Origin: Caulobacter sp. 32-67-35
GTDB taxonomy: Bacteria > Pseudomonadota > Alphaproteobacteria > Caulobacterales > Caulobacteraceae
Assembly (NCBI GenBank): GCA_002280875.1
Contig: NCEV01000006.1
Coordinates: forward strand, 1-64,000
Reading direction: 5' to 3'
DNA length: 64,000 bases
In this document: positions 15,508 through 26,902 of the stretch, in pieces
Position numbering within the stretch: the first letter of the stretch is position 1
Layout: each line of letters begins with the position of its first letter
Made by a program: the position numbers and the translations under genes
Notes under the pieces: model-generated
Told to the model about the DNA's origin: nothing
Database searches by the model: none
What the model saw: only the letters and a program-made list of their open reading frames with translations

Positions 15508-16616
15508 CCGCCCGCGCCGTCCTCGACCAGAAACGCCCGCAGCGCCGCGCGGCCCACGTCCTTGGCCACGAAGGCCTCGCCGATGCCGCGCGCCAGTACG
15601 AAGGTCAGGGTCCCACCTTCAGCCTTCTTGTCCTGGCCGCAGTGGGCGATCAACGCTTCCGCCAGGAACGGCTCCGGTCGCACATCGCTCATCCGCGTGG
15701 GCAGACCGGCGGCCTTGATGGCGGCTTCGGCGCGGACGGCGTCCTGGCTGGAGCACAGGCCCTGGCGGGCCGAGAACCGGAAAGCCTGGGCCATGCCGAC
15801 GCCGACGGCCTCGCCGTGTTTCAGCGCGTCGCCAAAACCCATCTCGGCCTCGATGGCGTGGCCGAAGGTGTGGCCGAGGTTCAGCAGAGCCCGGCGGCCG
15901 GCTTCCTTTTCGTCCTCGGCCACGATCTGGGCCTTCATCTCGACGCTGCGGCCTACGGCGCGGACCAGGGCCTCGGTGTCGCGCTCCAGCACCGCGTGGA
16001 CGTTGCTCTCCAGCCATTCGAAGAAAGTGAAATCGCCCAGCAGGCCGTACTTGATCACCTCGGCATAGCCGCAGGCCATCTCGCGGCCGGGCAGGGTGGC
16101 CAGCACGTCCAGATCGGCCAGCACCAGGCGCGGCTGGTGGAAAGCGCCGATCAGGTTCTTGCCGCGCGGCGTGTCGATGGCGGTCTTACCGCCCACCGAG
16201 CTGTCCACCTGGGCCAGCAGGGTCGTGGGAACCTGGATGAAGTCGATGCCGCGCTTGTAGATCGAGGCCGCAAAGCCGGCGAGGTCACCGATCACCCCGC
16301 CGCCGAACGCCACGATCATGTCGCCGCGCTCCAGCCCCAGGGCCAGCAGGCGGTCCGACAGGTCGGCCAGACCCGCAAAGCTCTTGGTCTGCTCGCCAGG
16401 CGGCAGCACGATTATGTCGACGGCGACGCCGGCCCGTTCCAGCGAGACCGACAGCCGCTCGCCATGATGCTCGCCGACGATGGAATCGGTGACGATGGCG
16501 GTGCGCTTGCGCTTCAGCAGCGGGGCGATGTGCTCGCCGGCGCGGTCGATCAGCCCCGTGCCGATGACGACATCATAGGCGCGGTCGCCAAGCCCGACGG
16601 AAACGGTGCGGATCAT
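15504..16616 (-). CDS. aroB: 3-dehydroquinate synthase
   Basis: 370 residues. The NAD-binding and active-site stretch includes [20 protein letters not shown] and [20 protein letters not shown] near residues 100-145. The zinc/active-site histidine region [13 protein letters not shown] lies near 245. It converts DAHP to 3-dehydroquinate in step two of the shikimate pathway. It follows aroK with a 4-base ATGA-type overlap, the standard alphaproteobacterial aroK-aroB operon. Length is normal. Confidence 0.96.
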   Translation of the reverse strand: MIRTVSVGLGDRAYDVVIGTGLIDRAGEHIAPLLKRKRTAIVTDSIVGEHHGERLSVSLERAGVAVDIIVLPPGEQTKSFAGLADLSDRLLALGLERGDMIVAFGGGVIGDLAGFAASIYKRGIDFIQVPTTLLAQVDSSVGGKTAIDTPRGKNLIGAFHQPRLVLADLDVLATLPGREMACGYAEVIKYGLLGDFTFFEWLESNVHAVLERDTEALVRAVGRSVEMKAQIVAEDEKEAGRRALLNLGHTFGHAIEAEMGFGDALKHGEAVGVGMAQAFRFSARQGLCSSQDAVRAEAAIKAAGLPTRMSDVRPEPFLAEALIAHCGQDKKAEGGTLTFVLARGIGEAFVAKDVGRAALRAFLVEDGAGG

Positions 16617-17182
16617 GGCTGAAAAGACTCCTGGTCAAGACGATTGCGCAGGGCCGAGATCACGGCGTCCACCGCTACGGCATGCGGCGTGTCGCCGGTC
16701 TCCACGTGGACATGGGCCTGGGCGTAGGCGGGATAACGAACCTCGGCCAGCTGCGTCAGCACCTCGACCGGATCGCGGTTCTTGAGCAGGGGGCGGTTGT
16801 CCTTGCGGCCCACCCGACGCGCCAGCAGCTCGACATCGGCCTTCAGCCACACCGAGATGGCGTGCTGGTTGATCAGCGAGCGGGTCTCGTCATTGACAAA
16901 GGCGCCCCCGCCGGTGGCCAGCACATGCGGCGGCTCTTCCAGCAGGCGGGCGATGACCCGACGTTCGCCATCGCGAAAGGCGGCTTCGCCCAGTTCGGCG
17001 AAGATCTCGGGGATCGACCGGCCGGCGGCGTTTTCGACTTCGGTGTCGGCGTCGCGGAACGGCATGTCCAGCGCCTGGGCCAGCCGCCGGCCCACACTGG
17101 ACTTGCCCACGCCCATCAGGCCCACCAGCACAATGGTGCGGTTGCGCAGCGGCTGGAGCGAAGAGGCGGGATCGACGGTCAT
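16613..17182 (-). CDS. aroK: Shikimate kinase
   Basis: 189 residues. The P-loop is GLMGVGKSS near residue 21. The shikimate-binding Asp lies in FRDADTEVE near 43, the ATGGGAF motif near 95, and the lid Arg stretch RKDNRPLL near 130. It phosphorylates shikimate with ATP. It is first in the aroK-aroB pair. Upstream lies an array of four 15-base repeats, so its promoter overlaps or follows that array. Confidence 0.95.
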   Translation of the reverse strand: MTVDPASSLQPLRNRTIVLVGLMGVGKSSVGRRLAQALDMPFRDADTEVENAAGRSIPEIFAELGEAAFRDGERRVIARLLEEPPHVLATGGGAFVNDETRSLINQHAISVWLKADVELLARRVGRKDNRPLLKNRDPVEVLTQLAEVRYPAYAQAHVHVETGDTPHAVAVDAVISALRNRLDQESFQP

Positions 17183-17220
17183 GATGCGGTCGCGGGTTTA
17201 CACGAGGCTGGGGCCTAGCG

Positions 17221-17280
17221 CCAAGTTTCGCTGAACCGAGTTTTGTTGAGCCCCGTTTTGCCAAGCCCGGTTTTGCTTGG
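17221..17280. repeat. Four imperfect 15-base tandem repeats upstream of aroK
   Basis: Units at 17221-17235, 17236-17250, 17251-17265 and 17266-17280 follow the pattern CC(A/G/C)(A/C/G)GTTTTG(C/T)(T/C)(G/A)(A/G)(G/A). It lies 39 bases upstream of the aroK start and ends 27 bases before the next rightward gene, so it is in a divergent promoter region. Confidence 0.7.
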
Positions 17281-17306
17281 TGGGGGGCTTGGGTCATAAC
17301 GGGAGC

Positions 17307-18767
17307 ATGATGTCTCGCATGCGTTCTTTTCCTCGCCGGGCCGCCGCGCCCCTCCTTGCCGCCTGGCTGACCGGCGTCGCCGCCCCGGCCCTGGCCCAGG
17401 TGGAGGTGCAGTCCCTGGCGCCGCCGGACCTGTTCTCCACCCCCGCCGCCCAGACCGACCTTGGGCCCGATCTGTGGAAGGACACCGCTCCCGACATCGC
17501 CCGTGATGTGCTGCCGAAGCTGGCCGCCAGGCCGCTGTCGCCCGCCTTCGCTGATCTGGCCCGGCGGGTGCTGGCCACCGGCGCCAATGGGCCGACCGGC
17601 GTGGGCGCCGACCCTGATCTGGGCGCGGCGCGCGCCATGGCCCTGATCGCCCTGGGCGAGGCGGTGGGCGCGGACGCCGTGCTCGACCGCGCGCCGGGCG
17701 TGGCCAACAGTGCCGCCCTGTCGCTGGCGGCGGCCGAGGCGGCCCTGATCAAGGGCGACGACGACAAGGCCTGCCGGATCGGCGAGGCCCTGACCATCGA
17801 CCGGGGCGCCAGCTACTGGCTGCGGCTGCGGGCCTTCTGCCAGGCGCGGGCCGATGAGGCCACGGCCCAGCTGACCTTCTCCCTGGCCCAGCAGCAGACG
17901 AAAGACGCCGACTATGCCCGCCTGATGAGCGCGGTGCTGGCCGGAACCCCGTCGGGCGCGGCCAATCTGCGCAACGGGATCAACTATGCCCTGTCGCGCA
18001 AGCTGGGGCTGGATATCCAGGCGGCCGCCGCCACCGCCTCGCCGGCGCTGCAGCCGGTGATCCAGCCGCGCGCCGACCTGTCGGCGATCGGCCTGGGCGC
18101 CGATCTGACGGCGGCCGAGACCTCGGACCTGGCCTTCCTGCGTCAGGCCAAGGGGCTGCCGGCCTTCATCGAGACGGCCAGGACGTCTTCGGCGTCGATC
18201 CGGACCCTGGCCCAGGCCGATGCGCCGTTGCGAGATCCGGTGCTGTTCGCGCGGGCGGCCCTGGCGGCCGGCGACCTGCCCACCGCCCAGCTGATCCGCT
18301 CGCGTCTGACCCAGGACCAGATTCCCGGCGCGACGATCACCGATCTGGCCCTGCTGGACGCGATGCTCTCGGCCGCCTCGGGCAAGCCCGACAGCCAGAC
18401 CCTGGACCGGCTGATCGAGCGCGGGGCCCAGAACGGCGCCAAGTCGCCAGCCCAGCCGGCGGCTTTGCTGCTGGCCTCGCTGGGCGGCGCGATGAGCCCG
18501 CAGGCGCGCGGTCAGTTCGCCAGCTTCGACGTCGGCAAGCCGGCCGCCTCCACCGCGCGCCTGATGCTGCTGGACGAGGCGGCGGCGATGGGGCTGAAGG
18601 GCGAGACGGCGCTGCTGGCGCTTTCCATCGCCACCGAGGCGGGAACCGCCGGCCCGTCCCCCGCCGACCGCGCCCGCATCGCGCGCAGCCTCGCCAGGGC
18701 GGGCCTGCTGGCCGACGCCCGCGCGGTGGTGGTCGAAGGTCTTTTGGCCCTGCAGCTGACCAAATGA
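17307..18767 (+). CDS. Secreted alpha-helical hypothetical protein
   Basis: 486 residues from the ATG at 17307 (GGGAG just upstream; ATG 17310 or 17319 are alternatives). A signal peptide covers about 1-30, with a twin-Arg-like basic start and a cut after APALA. The rest is Ala/Leu-rich helix pairs reminiscent of TPR or Sel1-like solenoids, without a repeat I can register. Such proteins are sometimes mis-annotated as antifreeze polyprotein because of the alanine content. Its stop overlaps the xerD start (ATGA), so the two are translationally coupled. Function unknown. Confidence 0.72.
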   Translation: MMSRMRSFPRRAAAPLLAAWLTGVAAPALAQVEVQSLAPPDLFSTPAAQTDLGPDLWKDTAPDIARDVLPKLAARPLSPAFADLARRVLATGANGPTGVGADPDLGAARAMALIALGEAVGADAVLDRAPGVANSAALSLAAAEAALIKGDDDKACRIGEALTIDRGASYWLRLRAFCQARADEATAQLTFSLAQQQTKDADYARLMSAVLAGTPSGAANLRNGINYALSRKLGLDIQAAAATASPALQPVIQPRADLSAIGLGADLTAAETSDLAFLRQAKGLPAFIETARTSSASIRTLAQADAPLRDPVLFARAALAAGDLPTAQLIRSRLTQDQIPGATITDLALLDAMLSAASGKPDSQTLDRLIERGAQNGAKSPAQPAALLLASLGGAMSPQARGQFASFDVGKPAASTARLMLLDEAAAMGLKGETALLALSIATEAGTAGPSPADRARIARSLARAGLLADARAVVVEGLLALQLTK

Positions 18768-19675
18768 GCGCCGCCGGCTGGATCGACGCCTTCCTCGAGA
18801 TGATGGCCGTCGAACGGGCCGCCGCGCGCAATACGCTGAAGGCCTATGGCAAGGATCTGGAGGACGCGCGCCTCTATCTGGCCGGGACGGGCGGCGATCT
18901 CGACACCGCCTCGACCGAGACCATCGAGGCCTATTTCCAGGATCTGGGCGTTCGGGGACTGTCGCCCGCCACGGCCGCCCGTCGTCGCTCGGCCGTGCGG
19001 CAGTTCTACCGCTTTGTACTGGAGGAGGGCTGGCGGGCCGACGATCCCTCCCGCCGCGTCGCCGCGCCCAAGGCCGTCCGCCCCCTGCCCAAGGTGCTGT
19101 CGCGCGATGAGGTCGACCGCCTGATCGCGGCGGCGGCCGCCAGGGATGGCGGTCAGGGCCTGCGACTGGCCTGCATGATCGAGCTGCTCTACGCCTCGGG
19201 CCTGCGCATCTCGGAACTGCTAGCCCTGCCGCTCAACGCCCTGGCTCGCGACCCGGCTTTCCTGACCGTGAAGGGCAAGGGCGGCAAGGAACGCCTGGCG
19301 CCCCTGAATGCCCCGGCCCGCACGGCGGTGAAGGCCTATTTGGAGGTAAGGAAGCAATTTCTACCAAAAGGCGCCAAGGACAGCCCGTGGCTCTTTCCCT
19401 CGCGAGGCGCATCCGGCTGCCTGACCGCCCGCCGCGTTTCGCAACTGCTGGAAGACGCCGCCATCGCCGCTGGCATCGACCGCGAAAAGGTCAGTCCGCA
19501 TGTTTTGCGCCACGCCTTCGCGACCCACCTGCTGGAGGGCGGCGCTGACCTGCGGGTCATCCAGACCCTGCTGGGACACGCCGACATCGGCACGACCCAG
19601 ATCTATACCCACGTGGCCGGCGACCACCTGGCCCAGGTGGTGAAGTCCAAGCATCCGCTGGGCCGCAAGGGCTGA
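18764..19675 (+). CDS. xerD: Tyrosine recombinase XerD
   Basis: 303 residues. A SAM-like N-terminal core-binding domain covers about 5-90. The catalytic domain carries SGLRISELLAL (Arg I, about 148), a beta-hairpin Lys in KGKGGKERL, HVLRHAFATH (His/Arg II, about 246-249), LGHADIGTTQIYTHV (His III and the nucleophile Tyr, about 280). With XerC it resolves chromosome dimers at dif during division. Length and the HVLRHAFATHLLEGGADLR pattern favour XerD over phage integrases. Coupled to the upstream secreted-protein gene by ATGA overlap. Confidence 0.9.
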   Translation: MSAAGWIDAFLEMMAVERAAARNTLKAYGKDLEDARLYLAGTGGDLDTASTETIEAYFQDLGVRGLSPATAARRRSAVRQFYRFVLEEGWRADDPSRRVAAPKAVRPLPKVLSRDEVDRLIAAAAARDGGQGLRLACMIELLYASGLRISELLALPLNALARDPAFLTVKGKGGKERLAPLNAPARTAVKAYLEVRKQFLPKGAKDSPWLFPSRGASGCLTARRVSQLLEDAAIAAGIDREKVSPHVLRHAFATHLLEGGADLRVIQTLLGHADIGTTQIYTHVAGDHLAQVVKSKHPLGRKG

Positions 19676-19744
19676 CGGCAGCTTGGCCTTGCCTGAACCG
19701 GCGGCGCTCTTTAGGAAGCCCCCAGAAAATGTAAGGACTTCCCC

Positions 19745-19966
19745 ATGTCGGACGAAACCCGCGACAGCAACGGCACGATCCTGGCCGATGGCGACAACGT
19801 CACCCTGATCAAGGATCTCAAGGTCAAGGGCTCGGGCGGCGTCACGCTGAAGCGCGGCACGCTGGTCAAGAATATCCGCCTGACCGGCGACACCGACGAG
19901 ATCGAGGCCAATGTCGAAAAGGTGCGCGGCCTGGTGCTGCGCGTGGAGTTCGTCAAGAAGGCCTGA
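19745..19966 (+). CDS. PhnA/YjdM-like small protein
   Basis: 73 residues, matching the C-terminal PhnA domain: DSNGTILADGDNVTLIKDLKVKGSG, then LKRGTLVKNIRLTGD and IEANVEKVRGLVLRVEFVKK. The usual N-terminal zinc-ribbon cysteines are absent, as in many short family members. The name comes from linkage to phosphonate genes in E. coli, but the true role is not established. SD GTAAGGA sits 7 bases before the ATG. It stands alone. Confidence 0.85.
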   Translation: MSDETRDSNGTILADGDNVTLIKDLKVKGSGGVTLKRGTLVKNIRLTGDTDEIEANVEKVRGLVLRVEFVKKA

Positions 19967-19970
19967 CCGC

Positions 19971-20627
19971 TCAGACCGCCAAGGGCGCGCTGGGCGTCAG
20001 CCTCTTGTCGGCGCTCCGGAACACGAGAGCCGCCAGGACCAACAGGACGAAAGCCAGGGAATAGAGCCATGCGATCTCGTGATGGACCAGATAAGGTCCA
20101 TCAGTGGCCTGCATAGCCAGGGCGTTGGCGGTGTTGATAGATAGGCCCGTGCCCGCCGCGACAACCACGGCCTTGAACCGGCGATGGGCCAGGGAGCAGG
20201 CCGAGATGGCGAATGCCGCCGTGATGGCGATCAAAGCGCCGACATGCCAAGACGGCTTCAGGCTTATGTAGTGAAGCGCCTCTGCCGCGCTGAGGCCCTG
20301 AAAGATCGGGAACTTGCCGGCCCAACTGTCCATACCGTGGGTCTTCAGGTCGTTGATGATGGCCAGCCAGTAAAGCAGGAAGATGATGTGGACCCCCGCA
20401 GTCAGGAGGGTGACTGCGGTGACGCCGAAGCGTCCGATGGCGAGGGCGATGCGCACGGGCGAGATCCTTTGTTGATAGGCCGCGAAGACACAGCCGGCCG
20501 CGAAGACCAAAGCTTCGGCGGGGGTGGGGATGGCCAGCATTTCGGCGTGCATACCGGCCGCCCATTCGCGGCGCGCTCGAGGCATTACGGCGGCGGCGTG
20601 GCGCATTAGCAGCAAGGCGAGGATCAT
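19971..20627 (-). CDS. Membrane protein co-transcribed with a PadR regulator
   Basis: 218 residues with about five membrane segments, at roughly 42-62, 72-95, 125-145, 155-172 and 188-206. The N-terminal helix (REWAAGMHAEMLAIPTPAEALVFAAGCVFAAY) resembles the amphipathic 'permease prefix' region found in membrane proteins encoded next to PadR regulators. Its start overlaps the padR stop by 4 bases, so the two form an operon. Function unknown; the context suggests a regulated membrane stress or antibiotic response. Confidence 0.72.
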   Translation of the reverse strand: MILALLLMRHAAAVMPRARREWAAGMHAEMLAIPTPAEALVFAAGCVFAAYQQRISPVRIALAIGRFGVTAVTLLTAGVHIIFLLYWLAIINDLKTHGMDSWAGKFPIFQGLSAAEALHYISLKPSWHVGALIAITAAFAISACSLAHRRFKAVVVAAGTGLSINTANALAMQATDGPYLVHHEIAWLYSLAFVLLVLAALVFRSADKRLTPSAPLAV

Positions 20628-20941
20628 CTGGCCACCTGCCGCGCTGGCGCGAATTTATCTGCCGGTTCGGCGGTCTCGACGGCGCGCTGCAGGGCCAGCG
20701 CCGCACCCTCGTCCGTCAGCCGATAGGCGTGGCGAGGAGGACGGCCCGGCTGCAAGGGCTGGCGCCATTCTGCCTCCAGCAAGCCTTGGTCGCTGAGCCG
20801 GATCAGCAGCGGATAGAGGGTGCCCGACTTCAGGCCAGTCTCCTTCGACAAGTCATAGCCGTATCGCCAAGCCTGGGGCTGTTCCAGCAGCGCGGCCAGC
20901 ACCGTGCAGGTCTGGCGGGAGATGTTGGGCGGTCGGGTCAT
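20624..20941 (-). CDS. PadR-family transcriptional regulator
   Basis: 105 residues. Winged helix: ISRQTCTVLAALLEQ, RYGYDLSKETGLKSGTLYPLLIRLSDQGLLEAEW, then the wing PGRPPRHAYRLTDEG. This is the standard PadR N-terminal domain with a short C-terminal helix (subfamily 2, small). The minus-strand promoter TTGACT (20976-20971), 17 bases, GATTAT (20953-20948) places transcription at or next to the ATG, and no Shine-Dalgarno is visible, so the mRNA may be leaderless. It probably represses itself and the overlapping membrane gene. Confidence 0.88.
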   Translation of the reverse strand: MTRPPNISRQTCTVLAALLEQPQAWRYGYDLSKETGLKSGTLYPLLIRLSDQGLLEAEWRQPLQPGRPPRHAYRLTDEGAALALQRAVETAEPADKFAPARQVAR

Positions 20942-21114
20942 GTTGTTATAATCGATATATGTAGACTTTGAGTCAACCGCTCACTTTTCGCTGCCGGCCG
21001 TGAGCACCTGTCTCCGGCATTTCGGGCGCTCACAAGACTGTCTTGGCCCAGTCTCATGCGCGTCACCAAGCTCGGCTAGGTGCCCCAGCTATTCACGCTT
21101 TTGGGGGAAAGCTG

Positions 21115-24463
<3,349 letters not shown>

Positions 24464-24567
24464 GGGGCTTGGTGCGGCGCCGCGCGGCGGGCGTCAACGC
24501 CGGGCATGGACTCCGGATCAGTCACTTGTATAGTCGGACTCACTGTCGAGCGGCGAGGGAGGCGGCC

Positions 24568-25791
24568 TTGGTCTATGTGCTGGGTGGATGGCAGAGCGAC
24601 TTCTCCGCCAACTGGAGCCGTCAGGGTCGCGACTTGGCCGACGCCTTTGGCGAGGCTGTCGGTGAAGGGCTGGCGGCGGCGCAACTGGATCCTGAAGAGA
24701 TCGAGACCGGCCACGTCGGCAATTTCGCGGGCGAGCTGTTTGCCGGGCAGGGCCTGCTGGGCGGCCTGTTCGGCCAGGTCCACCCGGCCTTCGACGGCCT
24801 GCCGACGGCCCGCCATGAGGCCGCCTGCGCCTCGGGCAGCGTCGCCATCCTGGCCGCTACCGCCGAGATCGAGGCCGGCCGCTACGGCCTGGCCTGCGTG
24901 GTCGGCATCGAGCTGATGCGCAACGTGCCCGGCCAGAAGGCGGCCGAGAACCTGGGCAGCGCCGCCTGGGCGGGGCATGAATTCCAGGACGCACGGTTCC
25001 TGTGGCCCGCCGCCTTCTCCGATCTGGCCGAGGAATATGACCGCCGCTACGGTCTGAAATACGAGCACCTGATGGGGATCTCGGAGATCAACTTCGCCAA
25101 CGGCCGCCGCAATCCCAACGCCCAGACCCGCGACTGGAGGTTCGGGCCCGAGGCCTTCACCGAGAACGACGAGACCAATCCGGTGGTCGAAGGCCGCACC
25201 CGCAAGCAGGACTGCGGTCAGGTGACAGACGGGACGGCGGTGGTGTTCCTGGCCTCGGCCGAGCGCGCCAGGGCCTATGCCGACAAGCGCGGGATCGCGC
25301 TGGACACCATCCCGCGCATCAAGGGCTGGGGCCACCGGTCGGCGCCGATCAGCTATGCCCGCAAGATCGAGAACAGCCTGGATGAGCCCTATGTTTTCCC
25401 GCAGGTGCGCCGCGCCATCCTGGATGCCCGCGCCCGGGCCGGGATCGCGCCGGATGTCTCGGGCCTCGACGCGGTCGAAACCCACGACTGCTTCACCGCC
25501 ACCGAATACATGGCCATCGACCATCTGGGCCTGACCGCGCCCGGCGACAGCTGGAAGGCTGTCGAGGCCGGAGACATCGCCATGGGCGGTCGGCTGCCGA
25601 TCAATCCCTCTGGCGGCCTGATCGGCGCGGGGCACCCTGTGGGCGCGACGGGCGTACGGATGACGCTGGACGCTTTCAAGCAGGTGACGGGCACGGCTGG
25701 CGACTATCAGGTCGAGGGGGCGAAGACGGTGCAGACGCTGAATATCGGCGGCTCGACGACCACCACGGTGAGCTTTGTCGTGGGAACCTAG
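24568..25791 (+). CDS. Thiolase-fold acyl-CoA acetyltransferase (SCP-x type)
   Basis: 407 residues if started at TTG 24568, which has GAGGGAGG 5-12 bases upstream; the open frame extends to 24469 without a ribosome site. Thiolase landmarks: nucleophile Cys in HEAACASGSVAI (about 91), the ETHDCFTATEY region (about 307), and NPSGGLIGAGHPVGATG (catalytic His, about 355). The last catalytic Cys typical of degradative thiolases is replaced by a hydrophobic/Gly stretch (NIGGSTTTTVSF), as in the SCP-2/SCP-x group. It likely acts in branched or sterol-like acyl-CoA metabolism. Confidence 0.85.
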   Translation: MVYVLGGWQSDFSANWSRQGRDLADAFGEAVGEGLAAAQLDPEEIETGHVGNFAGELFAGQGLLGGLFGQVHPAFDGLPTARHEAACASGSVAILAATAEIEAGRYGLACVVGIELMRNVPGQKAAENLGSAAWAGHEFQDARFLWPAAFSDLAEEYDRRYGLKYEHLMGISEINFANGRRNPNAQTRDWRFGPEAFTENDETNPVVEGRTRKQDCGQVTDGTAVVFLASAERARAYADKRGIALDTIPRIKGWGHRSAPISYARKIENSLDEPYVFPQVRRAILDARARAGIAPDVSGLDAVETHDCFTATEYMAIDHLGLTAPGDSWKAVEAGDIAMGGRLPINPSGGLIGAGHPVGATGVRMTLDAFKQVTGTAGDYQVEGAKTVQTLNIGGSTTTTVSFVVGT

Positions 25792-25799
25792 CGTTCACA

Positions 25800-25920
25800 G
25801 ATCCTCCCCCTGGCGGGGGAGTTGTCGCCGCAGGCGACGGAGGGGGAAGTGCTGCTGAGTCATTGCGGACTTCCCCCACCGGCCTTCGGCCGCCTCCCCC
25901 TTCAGGGGGAGGATCTTTTT
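25800..25920. repeat. Branched inverted-repeat element with T-tract
   Basis: Outer arms GATCCTCCCCCTG (25800-25812) and CAGGGGGAGGATC (25903-25915) match over 13 bases. Inside are GTCGCC/GGCGAC and CGGCC/GGCCG hairpins plus a GGGGGAAGT / ACTTCCCCC stem. TTTTT follows at 25916. It can fold into a cruciform and may end transcription of the thiolase gene. It looks like a dispersed intergenic repeat. Confidence 0.7.
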
Positions 25921-25941
25921 CGCCGCATTGACCGTATCTGA

Positions 25942-26751
25942 ATGACAGCTTTCGGACCCTTCATGACTCCCATCCTGCAACTTCTCGCCGTCAACGCCGC
26001 CGTCTCGGCCGCCGCCTTCATCGTGCTGTGGCTGATCGGCCTGAAGCTGAGGGATGTCAGCTTCATCGACAGCTGGTGGGGGCTGGGCATGGGGCTGATC
26101 GCCCTGACCTCGTGGCTGCAGATGGGACCAACGCCGCACGGCAACCTGCTGCTGGTTCTCTGCGGCGTCTGGGCGCTGCGGCTGGGCGGCTACCTGCTGT
26201 GGCGCTGGCGCAAGAACGGGCCGGATCGGCGCTATGTGACCATGATGGCCCACGCCGAGAGCGAGCGGAAATGGAGCTTTGCCAAGGCGTCCTTCCTGCT
26301 GGTGTTCGCCCTGCAATACGCCCTGCAGTTCGTCATCGCCCTGCCGGTGCAGCTGGGCCACGGCTCGGCCGCGCCGCTGGGGACCCTGGCCTTTGTCGGC
26401 GCCGCCATCGCAGTGGTCGGCATCCTGTTCGAAACCATCGGCGACGCCCAGCTGACCGCCTTCAAGGCCAAGCCGGAGAACGCCGGCAAGGTGATGGACA
26501 GGGGCCTGTGGCGCTATACCCGCCACCCCAACTATTTCGGTGACGCCTGCGTGTGGTGGGGTCTGTATCTGATCGCCGCCGGGACCGGCCTGGGCGCCTG
26601 GACTTTGCCGGCCCCGGTGCTGATGACCTTCCTGCTGACCAAGTGGAGCGGCGTGCCGACCGTCGAGGGCCGCATGCGCCGCAAGCGGCCGGACTATGAG
26701 GCCTATGTGCAGCGGACGTCGGGGTTCGTGCCGTGGTTTCCGAAAACCTGA
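25942..26751 (+). CDS. DUF1295 / steroid 5-alpha-reductase-like membrane protein
   Basis: 269 residues with about seven membrane helices. Family signatures: VSFIDSWWGLGMGLIAL near 38, RYVTMM, then the C-terminal reductase-like block GLWRYTRHPNYFGDACVWWGLYL near 190 and RKRPDYEAYVQRTSGFVPWFPK at the end. These are DUF1295 hallmarks; the fold resembles isoprenylcysteine methyltransferases and NADPH-dependent steroid reductases. Substrate unknown. It lies between two palindromic repeat elements. Confidence 0.87.
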   Translation: MTAFGPFMTPILQLLAVNAAVSAAAFIVLWLIGLKLRDVSFIDSWWGLGMGLIALTSWLQMGPTPHGNLLLVLCGVWALRLGGYLLWRWRKNGPDRRYVTMMAHAESERKWSFAKASFLLVFALQYALQFVIALPVQLGHGSAAPLGTLAFVGAAIAVVGILFETIGDAQLTAFKAKPENAGKVMDRGLWRYTRHPNYFGDACVWWGLYLIAAGTGLGAWTLPAPVLMTFLLTKWSGVPTVEGRMRRKRPDYEAYVQRTSGFVPWFPKT

Positions 26752-26752
26752 A

Positions 26753-26902
26753 CCTTCTCCCAGAGGGAGAAGGAGGGGCCCGCGCCAAAGGCGTGGGAGG
26801 ATGAGGGGTTAAGGCATTTAACGGCGTGCCGGCACGCCGGTTGGCGGTGTAACCCCTCACCTCCCACCGCTTCGCGGCGGGTCCCTCCTCTCCCTATGGG
26901 AG
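26753..26902. repeat. Multi-hairpin repeat between convergent genes
   Basis: CCTTCTCCC/GGGAGAAGG (26753-26773) comes first. A long stem pairs 26795-26811 with 26850-26865 (GAGGGGTTA / TAACCCCTC). It encloses the perfect palindrome CGGCGTGCC-GGCACGCCG (26822-26839). The last hairpin is CTCTCCC/GGGAGAG (about 26889-26905). It spans the whole gap between two converging genes and overlaps the end of the second, so it likely serves as a two-way transcription end. Confidence 0.7.

Noticed and set aside
18764..19675. Phage integrase marking a prophage or island
   Set aside because: Length, catalytic context and coupling to a housekeeping gene fit XerD; no phage genes or att repeats nearby.
25800..26902. 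CRISPR array or insertion sequence from clustered repeats
   Set aside because: The repeats are single palindromic elements without regular spacers, and no transposase or cas gene is present.
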